From assembly GCA_038087015.1 (NCBI GenBank), contig JASBNA010000067.1, positions 62,001-126,000 on the forward strand: a stretch of 64,000 nt of DNA, given 5' to 3'. Of the stretch, positions 30,478 to 38,656 are shown one piece after another; the first letter of the stretch is position 1, and each line of letters starts with the position of its first letter. A program made the position numbers and the translations under genes. The notes under the pieces were generated by a model, which did no database searches, was not told the DNA's origin, and saw nothing but the letters and a program-made list of their open reading frames with translations. The stretch comes from Cerrena zonata. Taxonomy: Eukaryota; Basidiomycota; Agaricomycetes; Polyporales; Cerrenaceae.

Positions 30478-30525
30478 TTGAATGTTACATCTATACCAAT
30501 TTTGAATGTTACATCTATACCAATT
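30478..30525. repeat. Perfect 24-bp tandem duplication
   Basis: A 24-base unit starting TTGAATGTTACATC and ending ACCAATT occurs twice without a mismatch (30478-30501 and 30502-30525). In the forward frame it would encode LNVTSIPI twice, within a 98-codon open frame of doubtful reality. Confidence 0.85.
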
Positions 30526-30676
30526 TCTCAAATGCAAGCTAATTTTTTTTCACGTATATGTTTAAATACTACAGTATCAACTATATAGAGATGTCAAAGC
30601 GAATGATAGAAAAATAATAACCTAAAACAGTGGAGGATAAAGTACTACATATTTGAATAAAAAGAACGTAGGATAA

Positions 30677-30883
30677 TCAGTCACAGAAACTAATGACAGT
30701 GAAGTATAGAATGTAGAAGGTGGTAAGAAAAATAATGGCTTTGTTCAAATGATTAGACAAAAGAGACCCAGGAGAACCCCAACAGGAAGCTTGTCCAATA
30801 TGATCAAAACACTTCTCAGGTAAGCTGTTCATCATATGTGTTGGGGTGATATTTAAATTTTGAGGTGCGAAATTTGCAGCCAT
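30677..30883 (-). CDS. Possible 68-codon small membrane protein
   Basis: The ATG at 30881-30883 opens MAANFAPQNLNITPTHMMNS, then a Cys/Gly/Ser-rich centre (CFDHIGQASCWGSPGSLL) and a hydrophobic C-terminal segment (AIIFLTTFYILYFTVISF). A TATATAAG-like box lies about 35-45 bp upstream of the ATG on the same strand. The composition looks like a protein rather than low-complexity noise. I recognise no family, and it may still be chance. Confidence 0.33.
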   Translation of the reverse strand: MAANFAPQNLNITPTHMMNSLPEKCFDHIGQASCWGSPGSLLSNHLNKAIIFLTTFYILYFTVISFCD

Positions 30884-31511
30884 TTACGAGTAATGTTCAA
30901 ACAGCCTGATATTCTTATATATGAGAGCATGTTGCTTGGTATTTGGATAAGAAAGATAGGCTAAAAGTAATCTAAATCTCGAATTGAGAAGGCGGAAGTT
31001 AGCCATCTGAAAAAAAAGAGATTCAGGAGAACTGCTTGTTCAGATTGGGTAGATGAAGTAACCATGAACAAAGCTCATTTTTGGAATACGGGAAGGAAAG
31101 CTTCTAGTTAAGTAAATGTTTCGGGAAACTTAGAAGGCTTTGCATAGAGAAAAAGGGCTGTCAAAAAGGTTTTTCCAGCTACAGGAAAAAGTTTGCTTTA
31201 CCAAATTTTTATTCTGATTTCAAGTGACCAAACTTGAGGAAGTGGAACATCAACGGAAGGACTGAACTTTCAAAAGCTTGATTATACATTCAATGATTTT
31301 TTTTGCAAAACAAATATTAAGCTGCGAGGTTAAGATGAAACAGTTTAATTTGAAATTAAAGATGATCGAACTACTTTTTTGGAAACTTTTTCACTCAGGA
31401 CAGGTAAAACTGTCATTGTTTCTTATAAAATGGTTTCAAAAAGCTCTTTTTCTTTCATTTCGAGTTTTTTGAAAAAAGACCAAGTTCAGACCGCTCTAAG
31501 ATAAGTGTCTG

Positions 31512-31516
31512 TATAT
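31512..31516 (+). promoter_or_regulatory. TATA-like element 28 bp before the 5S start
   Basis: TATAT begins at -28 relative to the proposed first base of the 5S RNA (31540). Some yeast 5S and tRNA genes use an upstream TATA-like element to place TFIIIB. The position fits, but the evidence is only the motif. Confidence 0.35.
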
Positions 31517-31539
31517 CAAACCAAAAAAAAGAATTATTT

Positions 31540-31660
31540 GTCTACGGCCATATCCAGCATAAAGCATGATTACCCGTCCGATCAATAATTATTAAGCTGC
31601 TGAGAGCGATGCTGAGTACGTTAGTGGGAGACCATAATGGAAACCATCGTGCTGTAGACT
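31540..31660 (+). rRNA. Divergent 5S rRNA gene (or 5S variant)
   Basis: A 121-base sequence that aligns end to end and without gaps to S. cerevisiae 5S rRNA as I recall it, with about 85 of 121 positions equal. Conserved blocks are kept: CGGCCATATC, ACCCGTCCGATCAA, TTAAGCTG, GAGAGC, TAGTGGGAGACCATA and GTGCTG. The ends GTCTAC and GTAGAC pair fully as helix I. Helix V (GATG 69-72 with CATC 106-109), helix IV with a GAGA tetraloop and a bulged A, and most of helices II and III also form. A T7 run follows. It stands alone in the sequence, tail to tail with a peptide transporter gene. It could be a dispersed functional 5S gene, a specialised variant, or a recently silenced copy. Confidence 0.87.
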
Positions 31661-31664
31661 CTTC

Positions 31665-31671
31665 TTTTTTT
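31665..31671 (+). terminator. Pol III T-run terminator of the 5S gene
   Basis: Seven consecutive T begin five bases after the predicted 3' end of the 5S RNA; runs of this length terminate yeast RNA polymerase III. Confidence 0.75.
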
Positions 31672-31894
31672 GCAATTTTTTTGCAACCATTAGTCAATGA
31701 AATGAAAGTTCCATAAACAATCGAAACTTACGGAGGTTTTTTTTCCAACTTATCTAGTGCTATGATTAGTTAGGGTTTGGCGAAAATGTATGTTGAAAAG
31801 GAATACAAGAAAGTAAAATACATTAATACGTTCATTAAATTATATAAATAAATTAAATTTTATTATACAAGGAAGAATAGTTTAGCCATTAAGA

Positions 31895-33589
31895 CTAATT
31901 AAGACTTCTATAAGACTTAGCTAAAGAAGTGACTGGTTTTAAAGCATTAGGGTTAGCAACTACTTCATCTTCTTCTAAGTAATCTAATTGATTCAATTCT
32001 TCTTCAACATTGTTGTAGTGGTGGAAGATCAACCAGAATAAGACACCAGCGATGAAACAAGCAACAGCTAAACCGGTGAAAGTCCATAAGACTTTATCAA
32101 CAGCAGCAACTGGAGAAAGAGCAATACCTAAAGCGGAACCAAAAGCGTTTTGAACCAAGAAGATACTCATGATAAAAGATTTCATACTAATTGGAGCTTT
32201 AGTATAAGCATATTCAAGACCAGTAATTGAAGCGAAAATTTCTGAGAAACCAATTAAACAGTAAGCAGGAACTTGAATTGCAATATGAACCAAGTTGTCG
32301 CTCTTTTGAATATAATATTCCAAGACTGCAGCATAAACCATGGAAGCAGAACCGAAAAAGAAACCAATAGTGATTCTTGAAACGGCTTTCAAAGGAGTGA
32401 ATTTTCTGATAAAAGGATAAACCCAATGTTCACAAATTGGAATGAAAACAATGATAGCAATAGAATTAACAGCTTGTAAGATATCATTTGGAAGACCATG
32501 GGCAGCCATTCTACCGGCTTGAGAGACGAAATTATTTAACATTTGACCATAAACTAACCAATAAATTGGGTAGAAAACGAAAACTTTACAAGCATAAAGA
32601 GCTCTTCTGACTTCTTCAACGAATTTATCAGACCAAGGAAATTCGCTTTCAGGATGTAAAGTTGGTTTAGCAGCATCGAAATTGAATTTATTTTTAACGG
32701 CAATGAAGCAAACTTTGAAACAACGAGAAATAACTTTATCAGAAACAGGAACTTTAACATAAACGTTTTTACCCAAGATTAAAGCAGCAATGGCAATAAA
32801 GAAAAAGCAAAAAGGTAATAAGAAAGCAGCCCAGAATCCAATATGTAATTCCATTTCAGTAGTAGCAATAACGGAAAGAGAACCAATATTAATCATAAGG
32901 TAGAAAAACATGAAAACATTTTGAATAGTAATATTTGGATCTTGAATAACTTTTTCACCAGAAGGTAAAACTTTAATAATAGGTTTAGTTTTAGGAACTT
33001 GATCAGCAATTAAAGGAGAAACATTAGCTTTAACCCCACCAGTGGCAGCACCAATAATAATGATGGCTGCAATATAACCACCAAGAGAAGTAGATTTAGA
33101 AGCAATAGAAGGAATAGAAGTAATGAAAAGAATAAAACAACCAACGATATAAATAAAAGAACAATAAAGAATAGTTGTATATTTACCAAGGAAAGTATCA
33201 GCAACATAGGCACCAAGAATAGGACTCACATAACACCAGAAAGTCCAAAAATAAGATAACCCAGTAGCACCAGTATTACCTAATTGTAAGACCCCCTTTG
33301 GACTATCATGAGGACCATTTTGCATATAATTTTGGAATGGAGCACTTAAACCATAATAAGTAAAACGTTCACCCAATTCAACAACGGCAACCAACCAACA
33401 TCTTAATGGAATTTTTTCACTTACATGTCTCAAATTTTTCATTTCGTATTCGGTTGGTTCTCTACCTTCATCATCTTCAAAAGAAGCTTCTTTGTTAAGA
33501 GAGTTGACTTGGTCATCAGTAACGTAGGCGTCACTTTTAAGTTCTGGAGTGAGTTCTCCAGAAGTTTTACCGGATTTTTCAATTGACAT
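31895..33589 (-). CDS. PTR2: Proton-coupled di/tripeptide transporter (PTR2/POT family)
   Basis: A 564-residue integral membrane protein with about 12 hydrophobic segments. PTR family signatures: ELGERFTYYGLSAPFQNYMQ (helix 1, the E-x-x-E-R-F-x-Y-Y proton/substrate motif), FWCYVSPILGAYVADTFLGKY, and GAATGGVKANVSPLIADQ. A cytosolic N-terminal tail of about 60 residues is acidic. It imports small peptides using the proton gradient at the plasma membrane. Candida species have several paralogs, so PTR2 names the family rather than a proven ortholog. Codon use is strongly biased (TTG/GGT-type codons on the coding strand), suggesting high expression. Confidence 0.88.
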   Translation of the reverse strand: MSIEKSGKTSGELTPELKSDAYVTDDQVNSLNKEASFEDDEGREPTEYEMKNLRHVSEKIPLRCWLVAVVELGERFTYYGLSAPFQNYMQNGPHDSPKGVLQLGNTGATGLSYFWTFWCYVSPILGAYVADTFLGKYTTILYCSFIYIVGCFILFITSIPSIASKSTSLGGYIAAIIIIGAATGGVKANVSPLIADQVPKTKPIIKVLPSGEKVIQDPNITIQNVFMFFYLMINIGSLSVIATTEMELHIGFWAAFLLPFCFFFIAIAALILGKNVYVKVPVSDKVISRCFKVCFIAVKNKFNFDAAKPTLHPESEFPWSDKFVEEVRRALYACKVFVFYPIYWLVYGQMLNNFVSQAGRMAAHGLPNDILQAVNSIAIIVFIPICEHWVYPFIRKFTPLKAVSRITIGFFFGSASMVYAAVLEYYIQKSDNLVHIAIQVPAYCLIGFSEIFASITGLEYAYTKAPISMKSFIMSIFLVQNAFGSALGIALSPVAAVDKVLWTFTGLAVACFIAGVLFWLIFHHYNNVEEELNQLDYLEEDEVVANPNALKPVTSLAKSYRSLN

Positions 33590-33643
33590 AGTTATATGGT
33601 CAAAATTAAAAAAAAGGATTAAAAGTTTAATCTACGGAAGCGT

Positions 33644-33663
33644 TATATATATATATATATATA
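33644..33663. repeat. (TA)10 microsatellite
   Basis: Ten uninterrupted TA units just upstream of the peptide transporter start. Confidence 0.9.
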
Positions 33664-34798
33664 ACAAATTATAGGGCGGAACTATCATGCTACCCAAGTA
33701 TAAAAAAAGAAACAATAGACCCACTAACGTCAACGAATGATATGTATGGGAGTCTTATCTAAAGATCTCAAAAAGCACCAGTTTCTTTTTTTCTCTTCTT
33801 CTTATTCACCTGACAAGAAGTAGTTTAACCTAATAAAAGTGGAGATAGCCATTATTACTCATTCTTACTTACAACGACTCCGCTGACGGACATGATGAAG
33901 CCTTACTAAGGCAAGATTCATTAAAAACAAAAAAAAAATCATCTCATGCTGTTTTGAGGCTTACTTAAAAAAATGATGCAAATGCGCAGAGGAAGCGTTT
34001 TGCCAAATTCAACTCTAGTATTTCTCTCCGAAAACAAAGTCAACTCAGATTACTGGTATTGTAGTAATAGGACAATACCGTAATTATTGGAGAGTTAGTG
34101 AAAGGGTACGCTTAAGCCGTTTGTAAAAATGGCACCTTGGAGTACTGAATTTCACGGCATTTTTCACTCACGGTTTGTTACTTTTTGTTATGAGCAAAAC
34201 CTCTCACTGCAACATGATAGCGATGTTTGGTCTCTAAAAGTGAGCAATCACGAGCTTCACTTCAAACGGAATTTCATCGCTGGCATCTTGATCATGGAGA
34301 TCATTGGTTCACCGTCTTAAGCCTGGCTCTTTCGATATTGAGAAAAATAGAAAACGGCAGTTTTGGTCGGAGTTGCGGCGTCAGCTTTGTCCATCGTCGT
34401 TTCCCCTTTGGTACTGGCATTTGGGCCATCGGCATTCGTGAGCACAACGCCGTTGGATCACACTATGGTCCACTGTTTTGGGAAGTATCGACGGAATGCC
34501 TCATACAGGCTTTGTGGAGTATCAATCCAGCCCATCACCGTCGTAAAAAATGGTGGATTTTAGTTTGATCAAGAAAAATGTAATCGTAAAATGTTACATG
34601 AATAAGAAAACCAGGTGGGAAAGTAAATCAAGAACAAAGTTATGCAACAAAGTTGGGTTTATATAAAAATTCTTGACATTGCAGTGATAAGAACGGTCGA
34701 TAAGATAAGGGTTCGCTGAGGGCACGGCTTGAATTGGAAATTTGGCCCATGTATAAACTGAGGCGACCAGTGGCTGCCAATGGAGCAGTTGAAATTTG

Positions 34799-34870
34799 GC
34801 GATGAGATGCACGTGACGAGGCACGTGACGCGTCATGTGATATAACAGGTCATGTGACAGATCACATGAC
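34799..34870. promoter_or_regulatory. E-box cluster with PAC-like box upstream of PNS1
   Basis: A GCGATGAG PAC-like box (34799-34806) is followed by CACGTGAC (34810-34817), CACGTGAC (34822-34829), CATGTGA (34834-34840), GTCATGTGAC (34849-34858) and TCACATGAC (34862-34870). CACGTG and RTCACRTG are known bHLH (Cbf1-type) targets. Five such boxes in 61 bp, with a Rap1-like site directly after, suggest a compact enhancer about 290-380 bp before the PNS1 start. The factors are inferred. Confidence 0.65.
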
Positions 34871-34878
34871 CAGTTGAC

Positions 34879-34892
34879 ACACCCATACACCA
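34879..34892 (+). promoter_or_regulatory. Rap1-like site ACACCCATACACCA upstream of PNS1
   Basis: Exact copy of the 14-mer also found at 19164, 41062 and 41782, starting 9 bp after the last E-box of the cluster and 287 bp before the PNS1 ATG. Confidence 0.55.
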
Positions 34893-35177
34893 GATTACCG
34901 GCCTCTTCACATAAACAGCCATGCAGGTGAAATTACATGACAAACCGTTTCAAGCAAAGGGAAGGAAAAAAAAAAAATAGCAATGCTTTTTCTATTTCAA
35001 TTTGGAATAATTATCAATTGGATAGTATAACGGTTGATATTGGACTATTCCTCGAGATATTACCCTCTTGTGTATCTAACTTAGGTAGCTAGCTTGATTT
35101 TAGCTTTTGTATTTGGCGGAATTAACAGAAAAAGGTTTTTTTTGCAGTTGCGGCTTAAGTATATTAGTGGCTGAAGG

Positions 35178-36725
35178 ATGAGTTACAATAATTCGAATTA
35201 TCCACCACCTCAAGGTGACCCTCAATACCAGCAGTATCAGGAGTATCCCCAACAGGGAGATTTGGAAAATCAACCAAATGGTTATAGCGAAAAACCACAA
35301 CCTTCTCAAGATTTCGATGATTCTTTTAAAGTTGATAAACCAAAATTTAACGATTGGCCATTTGCAATTTTCTTTTGGTTGGTTGTTTTCGGTTTCATTG
35401 CCATTGCTGGGATTACTTTGAATGCTTTAAAGAAAACTTATGGCCAACAAGGGTCTTCCATCTATAACTCCACCAATTCTTTCACTCTTAACACTAATAC
35501 CGTAATTTTATTTGGTTTTGTTATTGTGGTTGCTGTTGTTTTATCAATTGCAATTATTGTTTATGCTAGATTGGCCCCTAGGATCTTCATTACAAGTGCT
35601 CTTATTCTAAATATCATTTTGGGGTTAGGTACTTGTATTTATTATTTTGTTGCTAAATATTGGTCTGCTGCAATTGTGTTTTTGGTTTTCACTTTATTTA
35701 CTGCTTATTGTTATTGGAGTGCTAGACATCGTATCCCTTTCAGTGCCACTTGTTTAGAAATCATCATTGATGTTATGAGAAGATATCCTTCTACTTTAAT
35801 TACTTCATTTTTTGGGGTAATCATTAGTGGATTATTTAGTACCCTTTTCTCAGTTGTTATCGTGGCTACTTATGTTAAATTTGATCCTAATTCCGATAAT
35901 GAAGCTTGTTCTGTTGGTGGGGGGTCTTGTAGTAAATCAAAATTGATTGGTGTTTTAGTTTTTGTCTTTTTCGCTGGTTATTTCATTTCCGAAGTTATTA
36001 AAAATGTTATTCACGTTACCATTGCTGGGGTTTTCGGTACTTGGTATTACTTATCAGGTTCAGATCAAGGTGAACCAAAACATCCTGCTTTGGGTGCTTT
36101 GAAAAGAGCTTTAACCTATTGTTTTGGTTCAATTTGCTTTGGTTCTTTAATTGTTTCAATTATCCAATTGATTAGACAATTAATTCAAATCTTAAAACAA
36201 GATGCTTTTAATCAAGGTGATATGTGTGCTGGTTGTGGTTTATTAATCTTAGAATTTGTTATTAGATTAATTGATTGGTTAGTTCGTTATTTCAATCACT
36301 ACGCTTATTGTTATGTTGCTTTATATGGTAAAAGTTATATCAGATCTGCTAGAGAAACTTTCGACTTGATTAGATTCAAAGGTATGGATGCTTTAATTAA
36401 TGATTGTTTCATTAATACCTCATTACATTTATATTCAATCTTTGTTGGTTATTTGGTTGCTTTATTAGCTTATTTATACGTTAAATTAACAAAACCTGAA
36501 TATAATTCAAATGGTGGTTATTATGCTCCAGTGGTTGCCTTTTCATTTTTAATTGCTGGTCAAATTACTAGAATTTCAACTACAGTAATTGAATCTGGGG
36601 TATCTACCTTTTTCGTCGCTTTAGCCAAAGATCCAGAAATCTTCCAAATGACTAATAGAGATAGATTCGACGAGGTTTTCCATAATTATCCTCAAGTATT
36701 ACAAAAACTTACTGCTGATCATTAA
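35178..36725 (+). CDS. PNS1: Choline transporter-like protein Pns1
   Basis: A 515-residue CTL/SLC44-family membrane protein. A Gln/Pro/Tyr-rich cytosolic N-terminus of about 65 residues (PPPQGDPQYQQYQEYPQQG) precedes WPFAIFFWLVVFGFIAIAG and about ten further membrane segments. The family core is visible: TYCFGSICFGSLIVSIIQLIR, NHYAYCYVALYGKSYIRSARETFDLI, and DCFINTSLHLYSIFVGYLVALLAY. S. cerevisiae Pns1 is similar in length (539). Although the family is named for choline transport, deletion in S. cerevisiae gave no choline transport defect, so the substrate is unsettled. Highly biased codons suggest strong expression. Confidence 0.92.
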   Translation: MSYNNSNYPPPQGDPQYQQYQEYPQQGDLENQPNGYSEKPQPSQDFDDSFKVDKPKFNDWPFAIFFWLVVFGFIAIAGITLNALKKTYGQQGSSIYNSTNSFTLNTNTVILFGFVIVVAVVLSIAIIVYARLAPRIFITSALILNIILGLGTCIYYFVAKYWSAAIVFLVFTLFTAYCYWSARHRIPFSATCLEIIIDVMRRYPSTLITSFFGVIISGLFSTLFSVVIVATYVKFDPNSDNEACSVGGGSCSKSKLIGVLVFVFFAGYFISEVIKNVIHVTIAGVFGTWYYLSGSDQGEPKHPALGALKRALTYCFGSICFGSLIVSIIQLIRQLIQILKQDAFNQGDMCAGCGLLILEFVIRLIDWLVRYFNHYAYCYVALYGKSYIRSARETFDLIRFKGMDALINDCFINTSLHLYSIFVGYLVALLAYLYVKLTKPEYNSNGGYYAPVVAFSFLIAGQITRISTTVIESGVSTFFVALAKDPEIFQMTNRDRFDEVFHNYPQVLQKLTADH

Positions 36726-36891
36726 GCAGTCTTTTTCTATATAAACTGTGTTCTCCCTCTTAATAAAGATTAATCCATTCATTTTATTGTAGTGCTCGAT
36801 AAGTAGTTTTTTTTTTTTTTCTCTCTACTTCAAAATTGAATTTAGACAACGAGAAAATTCATACACCCATTCTTTATCAATTATATTCCAA

Positions 36892-37725
36892 ATGTTAACT
36901 CTATTGATAGGTGATTTGCATATACCGGAAAGGTCAATTGAGATACCTCCTAAATTTCGAAAATTATTAGCGCCAAATCCAAATCAAACCCCATCAAATA
37001 ATAAAATATCCCAAGTATTATGTTTAGGGAATTTAACTAATAGTTTTGATACATTGAAGTTCTTAACTAACCTATCGCCATCATTCAACTTAGTAAAAGG
37101 TGAATTTGACAATTCTGTAATATTGAGTCAGCAATTGAATGAATTAAATTTGAAGATTGATCCAATACCTTATCATCAAACCATTCAAAATGGTAATTTA
37201 AAAATTGGATTTACCAATGGTTATCAAGTAATTCCTAAAAACGACCCATTAAGTTTATTAAATTTAGCGAGAGAATTAGATGTTGATATTCTCGTTTGGG
37301 GTGGGACTCATAAAGTTGAAGCTTACACTTTGGATGAAAAATTCTTTATCAATCCCGGTAGTGTTACTGGGTCATATTCATTCGATTGGCCGGATAACGA
37401 AGACGACGATGAAGAAGAAGAAGACGAAGAAGAAGAAGACGAAGAAGATGAACGAGAAGAGAAAGAAAATGGAGAGGAAAAAAATGCCGATGTAAAAGAA
37501 GAACAAAACGGAGAAACTCAAGATTCTAAAACGGAAGAAACTGAATCCGACAAACCAGTTGAGGATGAAAATGATGAAGAATTGAATAACGAAATAACAG
37601 ACTTATCTTCGTCAATACCTTCATTTTGTTTATTAGATACTAATGGAAATAAGTGTACTGCTTATATATATACATATATTGAAGGAGAAGTTAAAGTTGA
37701 TAAAGTAACTTATCAAAAAGAATAA
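36892..37725 (+). CDS. VPS29: Retromer subunit Vps29 with acidic insertion
   Basis: A 277-residue metallophosphoesterase-fold protein of the retromer cargo-sorting complex on endosomes. Fold motifs: LLIGDLHIPER, CLGNLTN, VKGEFDN, GFTNGYQVIP, WGGTHKVEAY and FFINPGSVTGSYS. The His and Asp of GDLHIP are present, though Vps29 acts as a scaffold rather than an enzyme. Between SYSFDWPDNE and SSSIPSFCLLD lies an insertion of about 75 residues, nearly all Glu, Asp, Lys and Asn. Mammalian Vps29 is only 182 residues, while yeast forms carry loops. The insertion falls in a surface turn before the last strands, so the fold should tolerate it. Confidence 0.92.
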   Translation: MLTLLIGDLHIPERSIEIPPKFRKLLAPNPNQTPSNNKISQVLCLGNLTNSFDTLKFLTNLSPSFNLVKGEFDNSVILSQQLNELNLKIDPIPYHQTIQNGNLKIGFTNGYQVIPKNDPLSLLNLARELDVDILVWGGTHKVEAYTLDEKFFINPGSVTGSYSFDWPDNEDDDEEEEDEEEEDEEDEREEKENGEEKNADVKEEQNGETQDSKTEETESDKPVEDENDEELNNEITDLSSSIPSFCLLDTNGNKCTAYIYTYIEGEVKVDKVTYQKE

Positions 37726-37776
37726 AACTACAAATGAATAAATAATCATAAAGAAAAATAAACGTTTATGCAAATA

Positions 37777-38443
37777 CTATGCTTGAACTGAAGAATAATG
37801 AAGTACAAATTCTTTTTTAATCTTTTCCCAATTATGAGGATCAAAGAATATATAAACTCCTTTTTCAACATCTGGACTTATAAGTATTGGTTCAACGTTT
37901 GAATCTTTAGTTAACCAAACTTGAATATCTTTATGGTATCTCCAATTTCTTGTAACCAATTCCCTAGCAGCATATTCTTGTAAAGTATCTCTTGGTTTCA
38001 TATAAAATATATAAAATAGGGTTTCATCAGAAAAACTTTGTATTTTCGTATCACAAGGCTCTGGAGCAGGTATGATTTGATTTATTTCTTGGGGTAAGTT
38101 GAAATAAGGCTCCACGTCTGATCTAGATGTTTCAATCCAAGGACTTGATAAATTTTTTAAAATTGAGTTATCTTTTGATAAGTCAAGACCTAATAAATTA
38201 ACATCTTGACCCATTGCAAATTTCGTTTGATCATTTTGATCCATCTTAACTAGAGGAATAAGTCCCTTCAACCCATATTTATCTATTTCATCGACTGAAT
38301 CATTCTCTATATTCGAAGAAGAAGAAGAAGCAGTTGGAGGAGGTGTTGATGCATTCACTGGTTGTAGTCCTGGAGGTAATATCGCTAATTGAAGTTAGTA
38401 AATTATTTATAACCACTTTCATAACAGAAAGGAACTTACCCAT
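37777..38443 (-). CDS. CDC36: CCR4-NOT subunit Cdc36/Not2, spliced with a 4-base first exon
   Basis: The coding parts are 38443-38440 (ATGG) and 38384-37777, giving 203 residues that start MAILPPGLQPVNAST. The NOT box at the C-terminus is clear: ETLFYIFYMKPRDTLQEYAARELVTRNWRYHKDIQVWL and FDPHNWEKIKKEF. Without splicing the frame begins only at a GTG. Cdc36/Not2 bridges Not1 and Not5 in the CCR4-NOT complex for mRNA deadenylation and transcription control. It is divergent from FAP7, with 213 bp between the two ATGs and a shared CACGTGAC box. Confidence 0.93.
38385..38439 (-). other. CDC36: Intron in CDC36 (55 nt)
   Basis: On the minus strand it reads GTAAGT at the 5' end, a perfect TACTAAC branch site (38394-38400) and AATTAG at the 3' end. 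It separates the ATG plus one base from the rest of the gene (phase 1), and splicing creates an Ala codon (G+CG). Confidence 0.9.
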
Positions 38444-38557
38444 TTTAATATAATAAAGTTTGTGTTATTGAATAGTATCTTTGAAGATTAATGAAAGTTA
38501 ATATTCCGTATAGGTTTTTTTTTCGTAGTTTGTTAAGGAAACATTGACCCAGCAGTG

Positions 38558-38565
38558 CACGTGAC
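38558..38565. promoter_or_regulatory. CACGTGAC E-box between CDC36 and FAP7
   Basis: A CACGTG core extended to CACGTGAC, the same octamer as at 34810 and 34822, in the short divergent promoter. Cbf1-type binding is inferred. Confidence 0.4.
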
Positions 38566-38656
38566 TTTGTTGAAAGACTTCATCTCGAAAACATATATGG
38601 ATTTTTTTTTTTTTTCAAATTATTACACTTATTTGCAGTAATAGAGCATTTTGAAT

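Larger units (their letters stand above)
29941..31511. other. Gene-poor stretch between RAD53 and the 5S gene
   Basis: About 1.57 kb. It contains the RAD53 promoter with a Rap1-like core (30117-30127), an AGT/AGC/AAC-rich microsatellite, a perfect 24-bp duplication and one possible small gene, each listed separately. Several other small frames (30292-30588, 31278-31472) show no family resemblance. Many TTTTTT and AAAAAG blocks flank them. Confidence 0.55.
33590..35177. other. Long intergenic region, PTR2-like and PNS1 promoters
   Basis: About 1.59 kb between two divergent genes. It contains a (TA)10 tract at 33644-33663, a more GC-rich island around 34340-34560, and a dense cluster of E-boxes with a Rap1-like site at 34799-34892. 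The frames 34227-34568 and 34363-34563 overlap in different phases and resemble no family. Confidence 0.6.

Noticed and set aside
30292..30588. 98-codon forward frame containing the duplicated 24-mer
   Set aside because: No recognisable domain; composition looks random apart from the repeat.
34227..34568. 113-codon forward frame in the PTR2-PNS1 gap
   Set aside because: Overlaps another frame in a different phase, has no ATG-proximal signals and resembles no family. Only the GC content is noted as a finding.
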